A stretch of 64,000 nt of DNA from Chrysaora quinquecirrha. Lineage: Eukaryota > Cnidaria > Scyphozoa > Semaeostomeae > Pelagiidae. The DNA is taken from assembly GCA_014526335.1 (NCBI GenBank), contig JACTAT010000016.1, forward strand, positions 1,592,770-1,656,769, written 5' to 3'. Under the pieces are notes generated by a model, which worked only from the letters and a program-made list of their open reading frames with translations, was not told the origin of the DNA and searched no databases. Position 1 is the stretch's first letter. Every line of letters begins with the position of its first letter. Below, piece by piece: positions 37,401-46,616 of this stretch. Made by a program: the position numbers and the translations under genes.

Positions 37401-40400
37401 CAATTTTGGTCTAGCCTTGGGCTGTATGACTTGGTGAGTTCATGACGATTTCATACTCAGCTCTTAGCTCGTTGTCTATAGACAATGTCACCAAACGTTA
37501 TTGGCTCTCTGGTCATGTAATTCAGGTTCGAATCCCATCTATTGTGGTATGTCACTTGTGGAAAAATCTGTTTTCATTATCTTGCCTTCTTTAAACTCTC
37601 CTTCAAAACTCTGAAACTCCACATTAAAACTGCTGTAACATTGATCTGAGCTTCGGTTTCAAATATGCACTTTTTGAAAGCCTCAGTTTCTTTTAGGTTG
37701 CTTTTTTCTAACCGTATCGATATTTTGATAGACTACGTGATGGTCTGAGAGTTATACTGAGCATCTCAAAGATTGGCAATCAATATATGCAAGCAAACAA
37801 ACCTTGGGTACTTGTAAAAGGAACAGAAGAAGAAAAGTAAGTTGGCTTTTTTCTATTCCTGCGATTTGCATGTGTTTGGGACCATGAGCCGAACGCAATT
37901 CTACGAATACCACCCTGATAAACATCCTCTTGAATAATAGGTTTTTCTCTTTTTAGAGCACGGGCAGGCGCTGTGATAAGCCTTGCTTGCAACTTGTCCG
38001 GACTGTTAGCAGTGCTCGTCAAACCTTACATGCCAAACATCAGCAAAGAGATCCAAAGTCAGCTTGCGGTAATTATACTTGTTTTTTTATAAACGGTTTC
38101 TTCTATCAAAGCTGAATACCGTATTTTCTCGAATGAGCGCCTTCCCTCGAAAAAGCGCCCCTCGAAAGAGCGCCCCCCAAAAAGTTCGCCGATTATAAAA
38201 AAGACTGATCCTTGTAGTCGATATTTATAATTTGTGTGCTTTATTTTCATTTTGTTCGTTTGTCGTTTATAACGCTTGCTTGCTTAACATCATTAATTGT
38301 AACTTGATTCTTCCCGAGTACAATCACTAGGCCATATTCAGGCGTATCATTTGAGTGGAATTTTGGAAAATTCAATGACCGCCCTCCCTAAAAGAGTACC
38401 TCCCTCGAATGAGCCCCCCAAAACCATTGAAAGTTTCATGAGCGCCCCGTGCGCTCTTTAGAGGAAATACGATATTTCTCTAATTATAGCTAAACCGTGC
38501 CTCCTATAGACAGTTAGATGTGACGATTTTTAAGTGAAATGTTATAGACCTTTTTCCATAAGACCGGTGCATTGCCTTGAAGATTTTTGTTTAAGTTTTA
38601 GGCCAAATTAGACTGGTTCAATCCATGAATATTATAATAGGTATATATAGTTGATAACTATTGTCTAGTATTTTCAATTTTCATTATTTCTTTCATTTTT
38701 AGTTACCAGCAGAGTTTATGGTCATGGTCGATTCATTTGTACCGATGTTACCTGCCGGGCACAAAATTGGGAACGTAAGTACTCCAAAACTTGTTTTATC
38801 TATTTAAATCTTGGATAAAATTGTTGAGACAATGCTGAAAATGTACGTTCAGTTACCCCCACTTGCCTCCCTCACCCCAGTTCAATATTGGATATTTTGT
38901 TTCATTCTCGTGAACATGTATAATGAAATCTGTCAGAAAGTGATCAACAAGGAATGGGGGATGGGGCAGGGACATATAGCTACCTCACATCAATATGAAT
39001 AGTTTTTGAGTTGCACAAAACTTCAGAATGGCGATAAACAGCGGAAACATTTTCGGGCATACTAAGTAAGTATGTATGTATGTGTGTATGTATGTATGTA
39101 TGTATGTATGTATGTACATACTAAGTATGCCCGAAGGTTTTTTCATTTGATCTGTTACAAATAGGTGTTTGAAATAAAGTCATATTAGGCCATTCTATAG
39201 GGAGAGCGACAGCTCATGTTTAGACAAATATTGATTGCCTCAATCGAGATGTTATCGTCCACCGTTATGCCGTATTCCATTCAATGGACCTATAATGATT
39301 TATTAAATACATTTCATTAAACCGGGTAATTTGGTTTTATACGGCAAAAAACGTGGTATTACATCGGTATAATCGAGGGGCCATTCACTTTTTTGAAATC
39401 TCGTACATTCTAGCTGGAAAAACCACTGTTTTCAAGGAAAATGCCCCTCGGGCATAATTTCCTAACAGCGCTTCTTATCATCTAAATAATTATATACTGA
39501 TTTTTGTCGCACACTGTATTAAAATATAGAAAAATATTTCTTCCTTTAGCCAACCCCATTATTCCAGAAGATTGAAGCAGCATACGCTGAACAGATGAAA
39601 GCTAAATTTGCTGGTAAACGCAAGGATAACGCTGCCGTGAGTTTAATTTTTTGCCCGGCATTTTCAATTCATGTTTTCTCTGTCCACAAGGGTTAATGTC
39701 ATAAACTTTTTACACTAGTCATAATTTTTGCCTTGATTCTGCTCAGCGGGAACTTAAAAAATTAAAAAATTCTAACTAAGGAAATTATTCCCATAATTCC
39801 CTTCAAAATCCCAGAATCAAAGGACAGAAAAGCTGCTATCTTTTGCTGAAACGTCTATTCATGAACAAATTTTGAAATTTAGGCAAAACCTGAGGAGAAG
39901 AAAACGGAAAATACTGCCATACCACAGAAAGAAAATGTCCACCCAACCGATATTGTCAGTCTTGAAAAGGAAATCGCAAAACAGGTAAAGAGTTTGGTTT
40001 GATTTGGTTTGATTTGATTCGAGTCGATTCGATTCGATTCGATTTGATTTGATTTGATTTGATGATTGATTTGATATGATTTGATTTTATTGAATTTGAT
40101 TGGATTTCATTCGATTCGATTCGATTTGATTTGCCTTGATTTGATTTATTTCCTTTTGATTCATTTGATTCGATTTCATTTGATTTGATTTGATTTGATT
40201 GATCTGAACTGATCTGATTAGAGAAATTTGCTGCTACAGCGACAACCTGGCTGTAATGTCCCGATTTTTTACAGGGTGACATTGTGCGCAAAGCTAAAAT
40301 GGAGCAAGCTAGCAAAGAAATAATCACTAAAGAAGTAGAAAAGCTTCTCGCACTAAAGAAAAGTTTGGCTTTGGTACAAGGATTAGACCCAGAAGAAGCA

Positions 40401-40439
40401 ACTCAGAGTGGAAAGAAAAAGAAAAACAAGAAAAAATAA
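19466..40439 (+). CDS. MARS1: Methionyl-tRNA synthetase with possible mitochondrial leader
   Basis: Thirty in-frame exons, about 981 aa: 19466-19727, 19905-19936, 20621-20679, 20874-20961, 21340-21468, 22127-22202, 23375-23490, 24672-24753, 26237-26265, 26765-26865, 27900-28016, 28372-28447, 29041-29168, 29753-29842, 31294-31345, 31874-31933, 32331-32405, 33434-33479, 33698-33854, 34309-34372, 34747-34864, 35762-35895, 36182-36261, 36844-36975, 37732-37836, 37957-38068, 38703-38774, 39550-39636, 39883-39984, 40275-40439. It charges tRNA-Met with methionine. Domains: GST-like N-domain from Met54 ([16 protein letters not shown]), Rossmann core with HLGN (348-351), four CxxC knuckles (C457/460, C473/476, C486/489, C503/506), KFSKS (661-665, the KMSKS loop), anticodon-binding helices, then a C-terminal WHEP domain (about 910-965) and a lysine tail. 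Residues 1-53 are basic and Ser/Leu-rich with no acidic residue before D48, unlike human MARS1, which begins at the equivalent of Met54. A TGA immediately precedes ATG 19466. Confidence 0.96.
19960..20395. repeat. TATACCC/GATACC dispersed element
   Basis: Within a MARS1 intron, units such as AAAAGTATACCC, AAACGATACC and AAAAGATACC recur every few tens of bases. The segment ends in ACTATGGAAGAACCCCCC. The opening 150 bp of the window shows the same arrangement. The boundaries are uncertain. Confidence 0.4.
22275..23215. mobile_element. Nested cluster of CAAACATTG MITEs
   Basis: A left part (22275-22390, GGGCCTTCCCCAAAGATCAA...) is interrupted by a different MITE (22394-22654). Repeated CAAACATTG/CAATGTTTG units then continue to 23215 and probably represent two or more tandem or nested copies. 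All of it lies in the MARS1 intron between exons 22127-22202 and 23375-23490. Confidence 0.65.
22394..22654. mobile_element. MITE with GGCTAAACTAGGAGAC ends, copy 1
   Basis: The left end GGCTAAACTAGGAGAC is the inverse of the right end GTCTCCTAGTTTTGCC. The internal motifs GTCTCCCAG and CTAAACTGGGAGACA repeat the terminal sequence. Copy 2 is at 37015-37289 with similar interior (GACAAG, CAACATGTCCCC, GAAATGTTTCTG). Confidence 0.8.
24754..26236. other. MARS1 intron 8
   Basis: Intron of 1.48 kb. It holds a fragment of the TATGTCCAAGGATGTTTCGG dispersed repeat at 24900-25060. The rest, including short ORFs around 25590-26070, shows no recognisable protein or RNA. Confidence 0.5.
26339..26575. 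mobile_element. MITE-like element with TATTTCCTCGAATAAGC end
   Basis: The left end TTGTATTTCCTCGAATAAGC and right end TAGAGGAAATACGG are inverted. Ends of this type recur at 38119-38472 (CCGTATTTTCTCGAATGAGC / GAGGAAATACG). Located in a MARS1 intron. Confidence 0.55.
27174..27545. mobile_element. MITE, AAGAAA(C/G) variant
   Basis: Ends TA|CACGTATTTTTTATAAGACAC and AAAACAAATACGTG|TA. AAGAAAC or AAGAAAG occurs at both ends and internally (TTTAAGAAAGTCCAGTACTG, CTTAAGAAACTTTCAGTACT). It is a more divergent member of the superfamily. Located in the MARS1 intron before exon 27900. Confidence 0.75.
28480..28768. mobile_element. MITE, AAGCCCC variant, copy 2
   Basis: Repeated ATAAGCCC(C) units (28510, 28570, 28690 regions) and the right end AATTAAGCCC...GGGGGCTAATTC..GGATTTACGG match the copy at 45355-45457. 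Located in a MARS1 intron. Confidence 0.6.
29190..29410. mobile_element. CAAACATTG MITE remnant
   Basis: A degraded copy: TCAAACACTATTGGTCACAC, TTTTCAAGTAATGTCTGATC, GCTTGGTAATTTTTTG and AATGTTGTGTGGAGTGTCC follow the order seen in intact members. Intronic in MARS1. Confidence 0.5.
29992..30379. mobile_element. MITE, AAGAAAC variant, copy 2
   Basis: Ends TA|CATGTTTTTTTTTTATAAGAAAC and TTTCTTATTTTAAAAAAAAACCTG|TA. Internal TTAAGAAACTTTTAGAACT units match copy 1 (8342-8729). Located in a MARS1 intron. Confidence 0.8.
30742..31010 (-). mobile_element. LINE reverse transcriptase C-terminal remnant
   Basis: The minus strand encodes [17 protein letters not shown], then [20 protein letters not shown] and [20 protein letters not shown]. 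This is the standard end of a CR1/L2/Jockey-like ORF2 (YNLR...LP..RT..G..SF.Y.G..LWN.LP). A stop lies a few codons upstream, so the copy is dead. It is antisense within a MARS1 intron; a C-run follows at about 31210. Confidence 0.75.
31590..31822. repeat. (ATC)n microsatellite
   Basis: About 230 bp of imperfect ATC/ATT triplets in the MARS1 intron 31346-31873. ORFs on both strands (poly-I/V, poly-M, poly-D) are artefacts of the repeat. Confidence 0.95.
31995..32255 (+). mobile_element. LINE remnant (RTE/Jockey-like ORF2 C-terminus)
   Basis: Encodes [36 protein letters not shown] and a following [12 protein letters not shown]. These are the family-typical L.WFGH..R, G.R.RGRP...W.DDI..W and A.DR..W. 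motifs at the end of many non-LTR retrotransposon ORF2 proteins. Only the tail is present. It is sense-oriented in the MARS1 intron 31934-32330. Confidence 0.75.
32453..33299. mobile_element. MITE-like element with AAGCGCC units
   Basis: The left end (TA|CTGTACTTCCTCTATTAAGC) is followed by TTGAGCGCCCC, ATAAGCGCC and CAAGCGCC. The right end carries ATTCAGCGCCC, TTCAAGCCC and TTATTAGAGAATATAATAAGG. The 600-bp middle may be a separate insertion. Located in a MARS1 intron. Confidence 0.45.
34925..35094. repeat. Short palindromic element
   Basis: ACTCATCGTAATGTATTCGT...TTAATTCTGTATTTCCG is followed, after about 45 bp, by its inverse GGAATACAGAATTAA...ACGAATACATTATGACGAC. It lies between MARS1 exons 34747-34864 and 35762-35895. 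Confidence 0.7.
35178..35262. mobile_element. Minimal CAAACATTG MITE
   Basis: About 85 bp: GGACCTGGCCAAACGATTAA, then CAAATATTTCAGCGTTGC, then CAATGTTTGACCGTTTGGCT. Both termini are present with almost no interior, so this is an internally deleted copy. Confidence 0.7.
37015..37289. mobile_element. MITE with GGCTAAACTAGGAGAC ends, copy 2
   Basis: Ends AGGCTAAACTATAAGGAGAC and GTCTCCTAGTTTAGCCAGGC. It shares internal segments with 22394-22654. It begins about 40 bp after MARS1 exon 36844-36975. Confidence 0.75.
37419..37568 (+). mobile_element. tRNA-derived SINE, family 2, copy 1
   Basis: Contains a tRNA-like head (CAGCTCTTAGCTCGTTG..., B box AGGTTCGAATCCC) after GGGCTGTATGACTTGG and before TATTGTGGTATGTCACTTGTGG. 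The same order occurs at 62255-62387 and, more degraded, at 62696-62848. Confidence 0.65.
38119..38472. mobile_element. MITE, GAGCGCCC variant
   Basis: Ends TA|CCGTATTTTCTCGAATGAGC and GAGGAAATACGA|TA, with TA flanks. Units AGCGCC(C) recur at 38138, 38155, 38170 and 38438, and ATGAGCCCCCC is near the right end. It starts about 50 bp after MARS1 exon 37957-38068. Confidence 0.7.
39068..39117. repeat. (GTAT)n microsatellite
   Basis: About twelve TATG units. It is bracketed by inverse copies of ATACTAAGTATG, so the repeat may have expanded within a small palindrome (39056-39130). Located in a MARS1 intron. Confidence 0.85.
40003..40205. repeat. (TTTGA)n pentamer repeat
   Basis: Imperfect TTTGA/TTCGA pentamers fill the last MARS1 intron (39985-40274). 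The minus-strand ORF rich in SNQIK here is a repeat artefact. Confidence 0.9.
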
Positions 40440-41231
40440 GTAACATTTGAATTTGAAACTGACTGATATTAATAATAATGTCTAGAAGAATTTATTTTTT
40501 AGAGAAGATTTATGAAGAATTTTTAGAAAGAGTTGATTATTGACTCTGCAGGTAGCAGAATGGTTGGTCATTTCTGGTCTAATTCGTTCTGTTTAGAGTT
40601 ACGGGAGTGATTGATGCAGTTAGGTGAACTGAAATTAGAAGTATGAAAATAAGGAGTAAAACTCAAAAAATAATGAAAAAGTAAAGAATTATTATTAATA
40701 GTTTTTAGAAGAGGCAATTGTCGACCCTTTCTGTGACAGAATTATTAGTTATTTTTGGTAGAAATCGTGATGAGCTGCCATTAGATGAACTGAAATTTAA
40801 GTAAGAATAAAGTAATAGAAGAGATGAAAAATAAATTGATAATTTTAGATAAATCTAAATAATTGAGTAAATCACTAATGAAATATTGAAATACAGAAGA
40901 AAACATGCATAGATTATATTTAAACCAAACAAACAAAATTCAAATTTTCAGCCACGAAATTTTCTTCAATTAGAAATCCTTTAAAATATTTTCATGAGCG
41001 TGTATCAACCTGTTTTATATACTTAATACTTAACAATTTGTTTTAATAATTAACAAAAATCATAAAACGATTATTTACATATACACAGTTCAATCTGAAA
41101 TCAAGAATAATGACTTTTACACTAAAAATTGCCATAGCCTATGTCAATAACATGCTTTACCTCATAAAAAATAAACTAAAAAGGTCTCTAAGTAGGACTC
41201 TGTCCCAGAATAACTGTCACAAAAACCGTCT
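40440..41231. other. MARS1 3' flank with a diverged tandem duplication
   Basis: Two similar blocks follow the stop: about 40480-40660 and 40690-40830. Each has TTTTTAGA..AG, a GACAG/GCAG AGAATKRTTRGTYATTT core, a GTGATGA/GTGATTGATG segment and GTGAACTGAAATT / ATGAACTGAAATT. A poly(A) signal AATAAA is at about 40806. No further gene is seen before the MITE at 41232. Confidence 0.5.
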
Positions 41232-41677
41232 AAAGCCCTGGCCAAACGATCAAACATTGTTAGTGTAACATTTCAGATTTGCTTTACAACAAATGTTTGA
41301 CGTTTGGCCACGTCCAAAAAACATTGCTGTCCAACAACGATGTTATTGCTAATGCACAAGCACGAACGCCTTGTTGCCAAGACATGTTGTTAGGTGTTGA
41401 AATGTTTCAAGTTGTTGCAGTTTGTCACAAACAAAAGAAATGTTTGACAAGCAATGTTGGAAAGGCAGTCAAATGATCAAACATTGCTTGACCAGCAAAA
41501 ATAAGCAAAATTTGTGGGGTGATGTTTTTGAAAAAGTTCAAGAACACTTTTTGCTTGACACACGCAAAAAATGTTGGACGAGCAATGTTTGGACGTGGCC
41601 AAACGGTCAAACATTTTTCTTGACAAGCAAATCTCAAATATTGGACCAACAATGTTTGATCGTTTGGCCAGGGCCTA
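41232..41677. mobile_element. CAAACATTG MITE, long copy
   Basis: Ends AAAGCCCTGGCCAAACGATC and GATCGTTTGGCCAGGGCCTA. More than ten CAAACATTG/CAATGTTTG-type units lie inside. Open frames on both strands result from the palindromic repeats. Confidence 0.85.
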
Positions 41678-42210
41678 AGTCTGGCCCCGAGCATTGACCT
41701 ATGACGTTTTTGCCCAAGGGAACGAATTTCATTCACTGAAGGCATGGTACTAATCACGTGGTAAATCTCATCGAAGCCCAAGTTTGGCATGGAAAGCATT
41801 TTGTGTTTTCGCGTTCAACTTTTCAGAGACAGAGGGAACAAAACTGGGTAAGTTATTTTTTGCTAAATATTCTATAGATTTACTGCGAGTATCTTCGATA
41901 TCTTCGGACTTAAAAATGTTTTAGATAGCCGTTTTCATTCAATGAAATTTCTCACGTGGTATTTCCACGCCTCGGCAACCGCTACTTGAATGAAATTTCT
42001 TCTGTTGCCTGTGGCCTAAAACCCCAAAACAGCTTCCTCCTTCAAGTTTGTTTTTTCGGTCTCTCTTGGTTTTCGCAGACGTCGCAGGAAGCACAATCTA
42101 ACTCTTGACTCGGGCAAATTTCGGAATCTTCTCCTTTTTCTAGAGCTGGATTCGGTCCCTAGCTTCTGGAAGGTTTCACGGTCTTCTCAGAGATTTTCGA
42201 AAACGAGGAG

Positions 42211-43008
42211 TATAGAGCTAGAGTCCTTGCGCCCAAAGTGGCCACCCTTTCAAACATTAGTATTAATAAAAACTCTAGAGAATTGCTCAAACCTCCACTC
42301 CCCATAGAAATACTTTTCATTTTATTGTTTATGTCTCGCCAGAATTTCAATGTGATATTTCAACTTATTATCTCAAAACAGCAATCCAAACAAAGAACGA
42401 TCAAAATGGCCTAACTCAGGAAATGCGCCCAAAGTGGCCATTAGGTTTTTATCTACGGTTTTTACTACTTTTGAGCGCCTCCGCAGCCAAGAAAGGAACG
42501 TGGATGGAAAACAAACCAATGAAATCGCGAATGCGTCACATAGGGTGGCCAGTTTGGGCGCAGTTCAAGAAATTGAGTGCCTTTCAAAAATGTTCACCCT
42601 GTTCAGTTCAGACGAAAAATAATTCAAAATTCTTTTCTCATATTTCAAGTCAGAGGTCAGGAGTGTTGTTCAAGATCTTTTAAAGTTTGTTTACAGTTAA
42701 GATATGGAAATAGGAGACTGAAAGGAAACATTACTTTGAAAAACAAACGATAAAATGGAGGAATACTCGCACTTGAAACAAAAGTAGGCCTTGCATGATT
42801 CTTTTTTTATCGGATTATTTACGCTCTAAAAAACGAAAAACATTCATAAAATTAAGGAACTGGCATCAGCAAACATTTTGGTGGGTTTTAGGAGGAAATA
42901 ACAAGATTCAAACATTTTGTTTTTATAAATTTCGGCAGGCCAGTGGATTTTCTCAAATTGTGAAAGGTGGCCACTTTGGGCGCAAGGACTCTATGGGAGC
43001 TATTTATA
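42211..43008. mobile_element. MITE with CTTGCGCCCAAAGTGGCCA ends
   Basis: The left end TATAGAGCTAGAGTCCTTGC continues into GCCCAAAGTGGCCACCCTTT. The right end is its inverse (AAAGGTGGCCACTTTGGGCG, CAAGGACTCTATGGG). GCGCCCAAAGTGGCCA is repeated inside at about 42425 (direct) and 42543 (inverse). No coding region is recognised. Confidence 0.8.
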
Positions 43009-43316
43009 CCAAAACTCAAACACCTAAACGTAAATAATAAGTCTACCGCCTTCTTAATGTCTAATATTTTGCTTTTAGTTTTGGTTCTCTAATCTTGCGA
43101 AGTTTGCGAGTTTTATAATTCAAAATATTTTGAGATCCCAGAATAGTTTGTTCCAAGTTTTACTTTGCCTATTCGCTTCACGAGTTCAGGGCCCTTGAGA
43201 AATCATTTCCTTATTTGGCAGATACAGCACTCGTGCCACGCTTTTTATGGCATGAAATTCACAAGCTTTTTTAATGAAAAGTTGATCAAGAGTGTAACCC
43301 AAAATCGGTAAACAAC

Positions 43317-43602
43317 CTCAAAGGTTGTGGTCATACAAGCAAACATTGTTGCTGAAACATTTGCAATTAGCTTTACAAACAATGTTTAACCTTTTGGCTA
43401 CATCGCAAAACATTGCTTGACAAGCAAAACACTTGCGTGGTAATGTTTTTGAGAAACGTAAAAAGCATTTTCTGCTTGCCGTAAGCTTAAAGTGTTTGAT
43501 GAGCAATGTTTTATGATGTGGCCAAACGATCAAATATTTTGTTTGAAAAGCAAATTTCAGATGTTGGACAAACAATGTTTGATCTTTTGGCCAGGGCCTA
43601 AT
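43317..43602. mobile_element. CAAACATTG MITE
   Basis: The right end CAATGTTTGATCTTTTGGCC|AGGGCCTAA is intact; the left end is degraded (GGTTGTGGTCATACAAGC). The order of internal units is the same as in 41232-41677. Confidence 0.75.
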
Positions 43603-44356
43603 GGGTCCAATGAAATGTACGAGAAAGCTAAGCATGCATTGCATAATTTATGATAATTTGTAATACACTAATTTATTTAATTCTATCCCTAGGATATAAA
43701 ATATATAACTAAATGATATTTAAACATATTAAATATTGAATCTATTTCTAATCTAGAAAACTATTAAAACTTCCGAAGTAATTTACAAATCAGAAAAATC
43801 ATTCTAAAAGACCAAAAATACTGATTTACACATTTTAAAATTTTTAAATCCTCCGTCAAAATTCTGGAAATTTTTTTACCTTTTGCCAGAAAGGATTTTT
43901 TATGATTTTATTATGCAAACGCAAGAAATTTGAATGGATGGACGAAACCTGTGATTTCGTCCATCCATTCAAACCTGTATAAGTTTTTTAAGGTTGGAGC
44001 GTGAATTTATGTCGCCCTGTATTGAATTTGCATATAAATGTTGCGTGTTTTATGATGCCATTATGACTGCGTTTTGTTCCGCTACTTTTTCCTTTTGCTA
44101 AAATAATCCCGGACAAAACTCATCGGACAAACAACAAAAATCGTTTAACGTTTACTCTTTTGAACTTTGGTGGACGAACTTCAGTAAAATTTTTTTGAGA
44201 AATCCAATTTTTCGCTAGTCCGGTCGGACCGAGTTTTGTTCGGCATTGCAGTTCGCTTGATAGAAATAGACGATTTTGGAAAAACGGCGTCGCGGGCATT
44301 TGACTAACTTGCATTCCGTTCTTCTACAGAAATTCCGTTCAAATATTCGATGTTTA

Positions 44357-44632
44357 AGGCCCTGGGCAAACGATCAAACATTGTTAATCAAACATTTGCA
44401 ATTTGCTAATCAAGCAAAATGCTTGACCATTTGACCACATCACAAAACATTGCTTGTGGAACATTTTTTGCTATATACAAGTTTTTCAAAAACATTGCTA
44501 TGCGAATTATGCTTTTGAAGCAATGCTTTGTGATGTTGCCAAACGGTCAAACATTAGTTGTTAAAGCAAATCGCTTTTAAAGCAAATCGCAAATGTTTGA
44601 CCAACAATGTTTGAGGGTTTGACTAGGGCTTA
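44357..44632. mobile_element. CAAACATTG MITE with TTAA borders
   Basis: TTTAAGGCCCTGGGCAAACG...GTTTGACTAGGGCTTAAAG. TTAA occurs directly outside GGCCCTGG on the left and outside CTAGGGC on the right, the clearest candidate target duplication of this family. Confidence 0.8.
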
Positions 44633-44686
44633 AAGATAGAGCATTGTGGTCACCCCTCATTCGTACGCCATCTTCTCGGTAGTCGA

Positions 44687-44923
44687 TAGCCTGCGTGCAG
44701 CCTCGAACTCTTCTCCGAGAAAAACAGCTTCAAAGTTCAAACGAACTTGCTCAAAGCCCGAAGTGCTAGTAGGCGGTGATTAAAAACGCTTCGCGTAGGC
44801 TCCAATGGTTGTTTTCGTCAGAAAGAGGCTGCATTTTTGCTGACTCAGCGGTACAAGCTTTCGTTCATTGCTGCGCAGACTCTACTCTTTCTCGGAGAAG
44901 TGTTTGAGGCTGCACTCAGGCTA
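44687..44923. mobile_element. Palindromic element with TAGCCTG ends
   Basis: TAGCCTGCGTGCAGCCTCGA and TTCTCCGAGAAA at the left are mirrored by TTTCTCGGAGAAG and TTGAGGCTGCACTCAGGCTA at the right. Terminal TA could be a target duplication. No coding capacity; it directly follows the previous MITE. Confidence 0.75.
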
Positions 44924-45038
44924 GTAGTCGACTGTTGCGCGGAAAATGCAACTTGGGCAATTTTAACGTAAAATTCAAACGGCTATATGTGTGGACTTAT
45001 GTATGAATCCAAGCCTTGTATGCTAATTTGAAGTGGGC

Positions 45039-45191
45039 CTACGCTGCATTTCTGAGCCTGTGTTCAGGAACTTGCTGATGTTTCGCACAAAAATGTATTC
45101 TTAAAGCTTCCATTAGTTTGTCTTTTTCTTCACGAAGTTGAGCTATTTCAGTTTCCAATTGACTGTTAGACTTCATCAACTCTTCGGATTC
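45039..45191 (-). CDS. bZIP transcription factor, terminal leucine-zipper exon (AP-1/ATF3-like)
   Basis: An acceptor (TTTTAAG) on the minus strand at 45192-45193 opens a 50-codon exon ending in TAG at 45039-45041. It reads ESEELMKSNSQLETEIAQLR, continuing EEKDKLMEALRIHF. Leucines fall every seven residues (L5, L12, L19, L26) with His at the next heptad position (H33). This L-L-L-L-H pattern and the ESE.L start are typical of the last exon of ATF3, JDP2, FOS and BATF genes. Such proteins dimerise through the zipper and bind AP-1/CRE sites in the nucleus. The basic DNA-binding exon should lie upstream (higher coordinates), but I could not find it. A generic coiled-coil protein is the alternative. 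It is convergent with MARS1. Confidence 0.6.
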   Translation of the reverse strand, partial: ESEELMKSNSQLETEIAQLREEKDKLMEALRIHFCAKHQQVPEHRLRNAA

Positions 45192-45354
45192 CTTAAAACA
45201 AAAGTCAATACATATTCTTTACATTTCTTTAAAACCTATTTGCCTTTTTGCCTTTTTCATAACCACATTGTGAAGGGACCTACTTAATGCTTGTAGCAAA
45301 AGTGCTAGCTAAACCGCCCAGTCTCCGTCCAAACCGTGTTTGCAATAAAAATCG

Positions 45355-45457
45355 TTTTATAAGCCCCTCTAGTTTAAGCCCCCACCTCAAATAACCCCCT
45401 CCAAAATCATGAAAAATAATTAAGCCCCGATGGGGCTCATTCGAGGATTTATGGTAG
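45355..45457. mobile_element. AAGCCCC MITE fragment
   Basis: ATAAGCCCCTCTAG, TTAAGCCCCCACC and ATTAAGCCCCGATGGGGCTCA, then GAGGATTTATGGTA, closely follow the right half of 28480-28768. Only part of the element is present. Confidence 0.6.
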
Positions 45458-45492
45458 TACTTTATCTATTAAGCCTTTAAGTCACCCAAATA

Positions 45493-46094
45493 CAGGGTGG
45501 CCTTACCCCATGATTTTTCTTTTAAAAAGCAATTTTGGACCCCTTAGGTTAATAATTTCTGAATAAATTTTCTCAAGGAGGAATTTTATCAAATTTATAC
45601 CAGGAAATATTCAAGTCAAGTGCGCTATCATGTAGAAATATGTTGGTGATAAGAGCTTCCATCTCAGCGCAATTGGACATTAAATTCATGATGTCCAAAA
45701 ACCAGTTGTCCAATCATTATCCAAAAGTAAAATTGTCACGACCATTAATGTATGGTCAGTCATATTAGTGAAGTGTATTGAGAAGGATTGAGGACATTTT
45801 GAATATAATTTGACTGAAAGAATGAGTTATTGATTTTTCTGTTTTGTTGCGTAAGGATTACATAAGGGTATACAGTAAAGGATACTGTACAAATTTTGTT
45901 ACAGCGCGTTTTTGGATTGCAAAGTTTTAAAGTCAATTTATTCAGAGATGCTAACCCATATCATCATGATATTTACATGATATATCTCACTTGAGTTGAA
46001 TATCATGTAGTATTAATTTTATGAAATTCCAACTTAAGAATAAATTATTTTTAAATTATTTAGTAAGGGGGTCCCTTTTTTCTGGGCCACCCTG
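45493..46094. mobile_element. Mariner/pogo-type MITE with CAGGGTGGCC ends
   Basis: TA|CAGGGTGGCC...GGCCACCCTG|TA with exact 10-bp ends. A sub-terminal inverse is AGAAAAATCATGGGG-type sequence versus GGGGGTCCC. About 600 bp, AT-rich, without an ORF. Perfect TA flanks support Tc1/mariner-type transposition. Confidence 0.85.
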
Positions 46095-46299
46095 TAGTAA
46101 CTAACTAATAGCGTTGTGACTCTATTAAATAATTAAATGAGTTACGTACTAGGCTCAATACACAAGTTTACTACTTCGCAAGATGTTGTTGTTGTTATTT
46201 AACCAGTGTGCGATTAAGAACTCTCATCAAATTGTAAGTCCATGCGTCTCTCTCTAGTGACAAATCCAATGTAGGGGTGCGTGGACTTAGAGACTAGCG

Positions 46300-46616
46300 A
46301 CTAGAGGATCAATTATCCAATTATCTAATCGAATCAGCCAATTATCCAGTTATCTTCAAGACATTGAGCAACCTTATCGGCTTATGCGATTAACCAATTA
46401 TCCAGCTTTCCCATTATCCAATTTTCCAATCATCCAATAATCCAAATATCTAATCATCCAATTATCAAATCATCCAATTATCCCTATTATCCAATCATCC
46501 AATCATCTAACTTTATAATCATCCAAACATCCAAATATCCAATCATCCAATTATCCAATCATCAAATTGTCTAATCATCCAATTACTTCTACCACTTAAA
46601 ACATCCCTGTTATTTC
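46300..46616. repeat. Degenerate left flank of the satellite (ATCCAAT units)
   Basis: Irregular units CCAATTATC, CCAATCATC and CCAAATATC precede the pure octamer array. The block from about 46378 to 46620 is duplicated inside the array at 48245-48500, including the non-repetitive tag TTACTTCTACCACTTAAAAC. Confidence 0.85.

Noticed and set aside
39956..40327. 123-codon SNQIK-rich open frame
   Set aside because: Product of the TTTGA pentamer repeat, antisense to the last MARS1 exons.
41422..41799. Open frames on both strands of 91 and 124 codons
   Set aside because: Both read through a palindromic CAAACATTG MITE; similar peptides (RPWPKDQTL, VWPNGQT) appear at every copy of the element.
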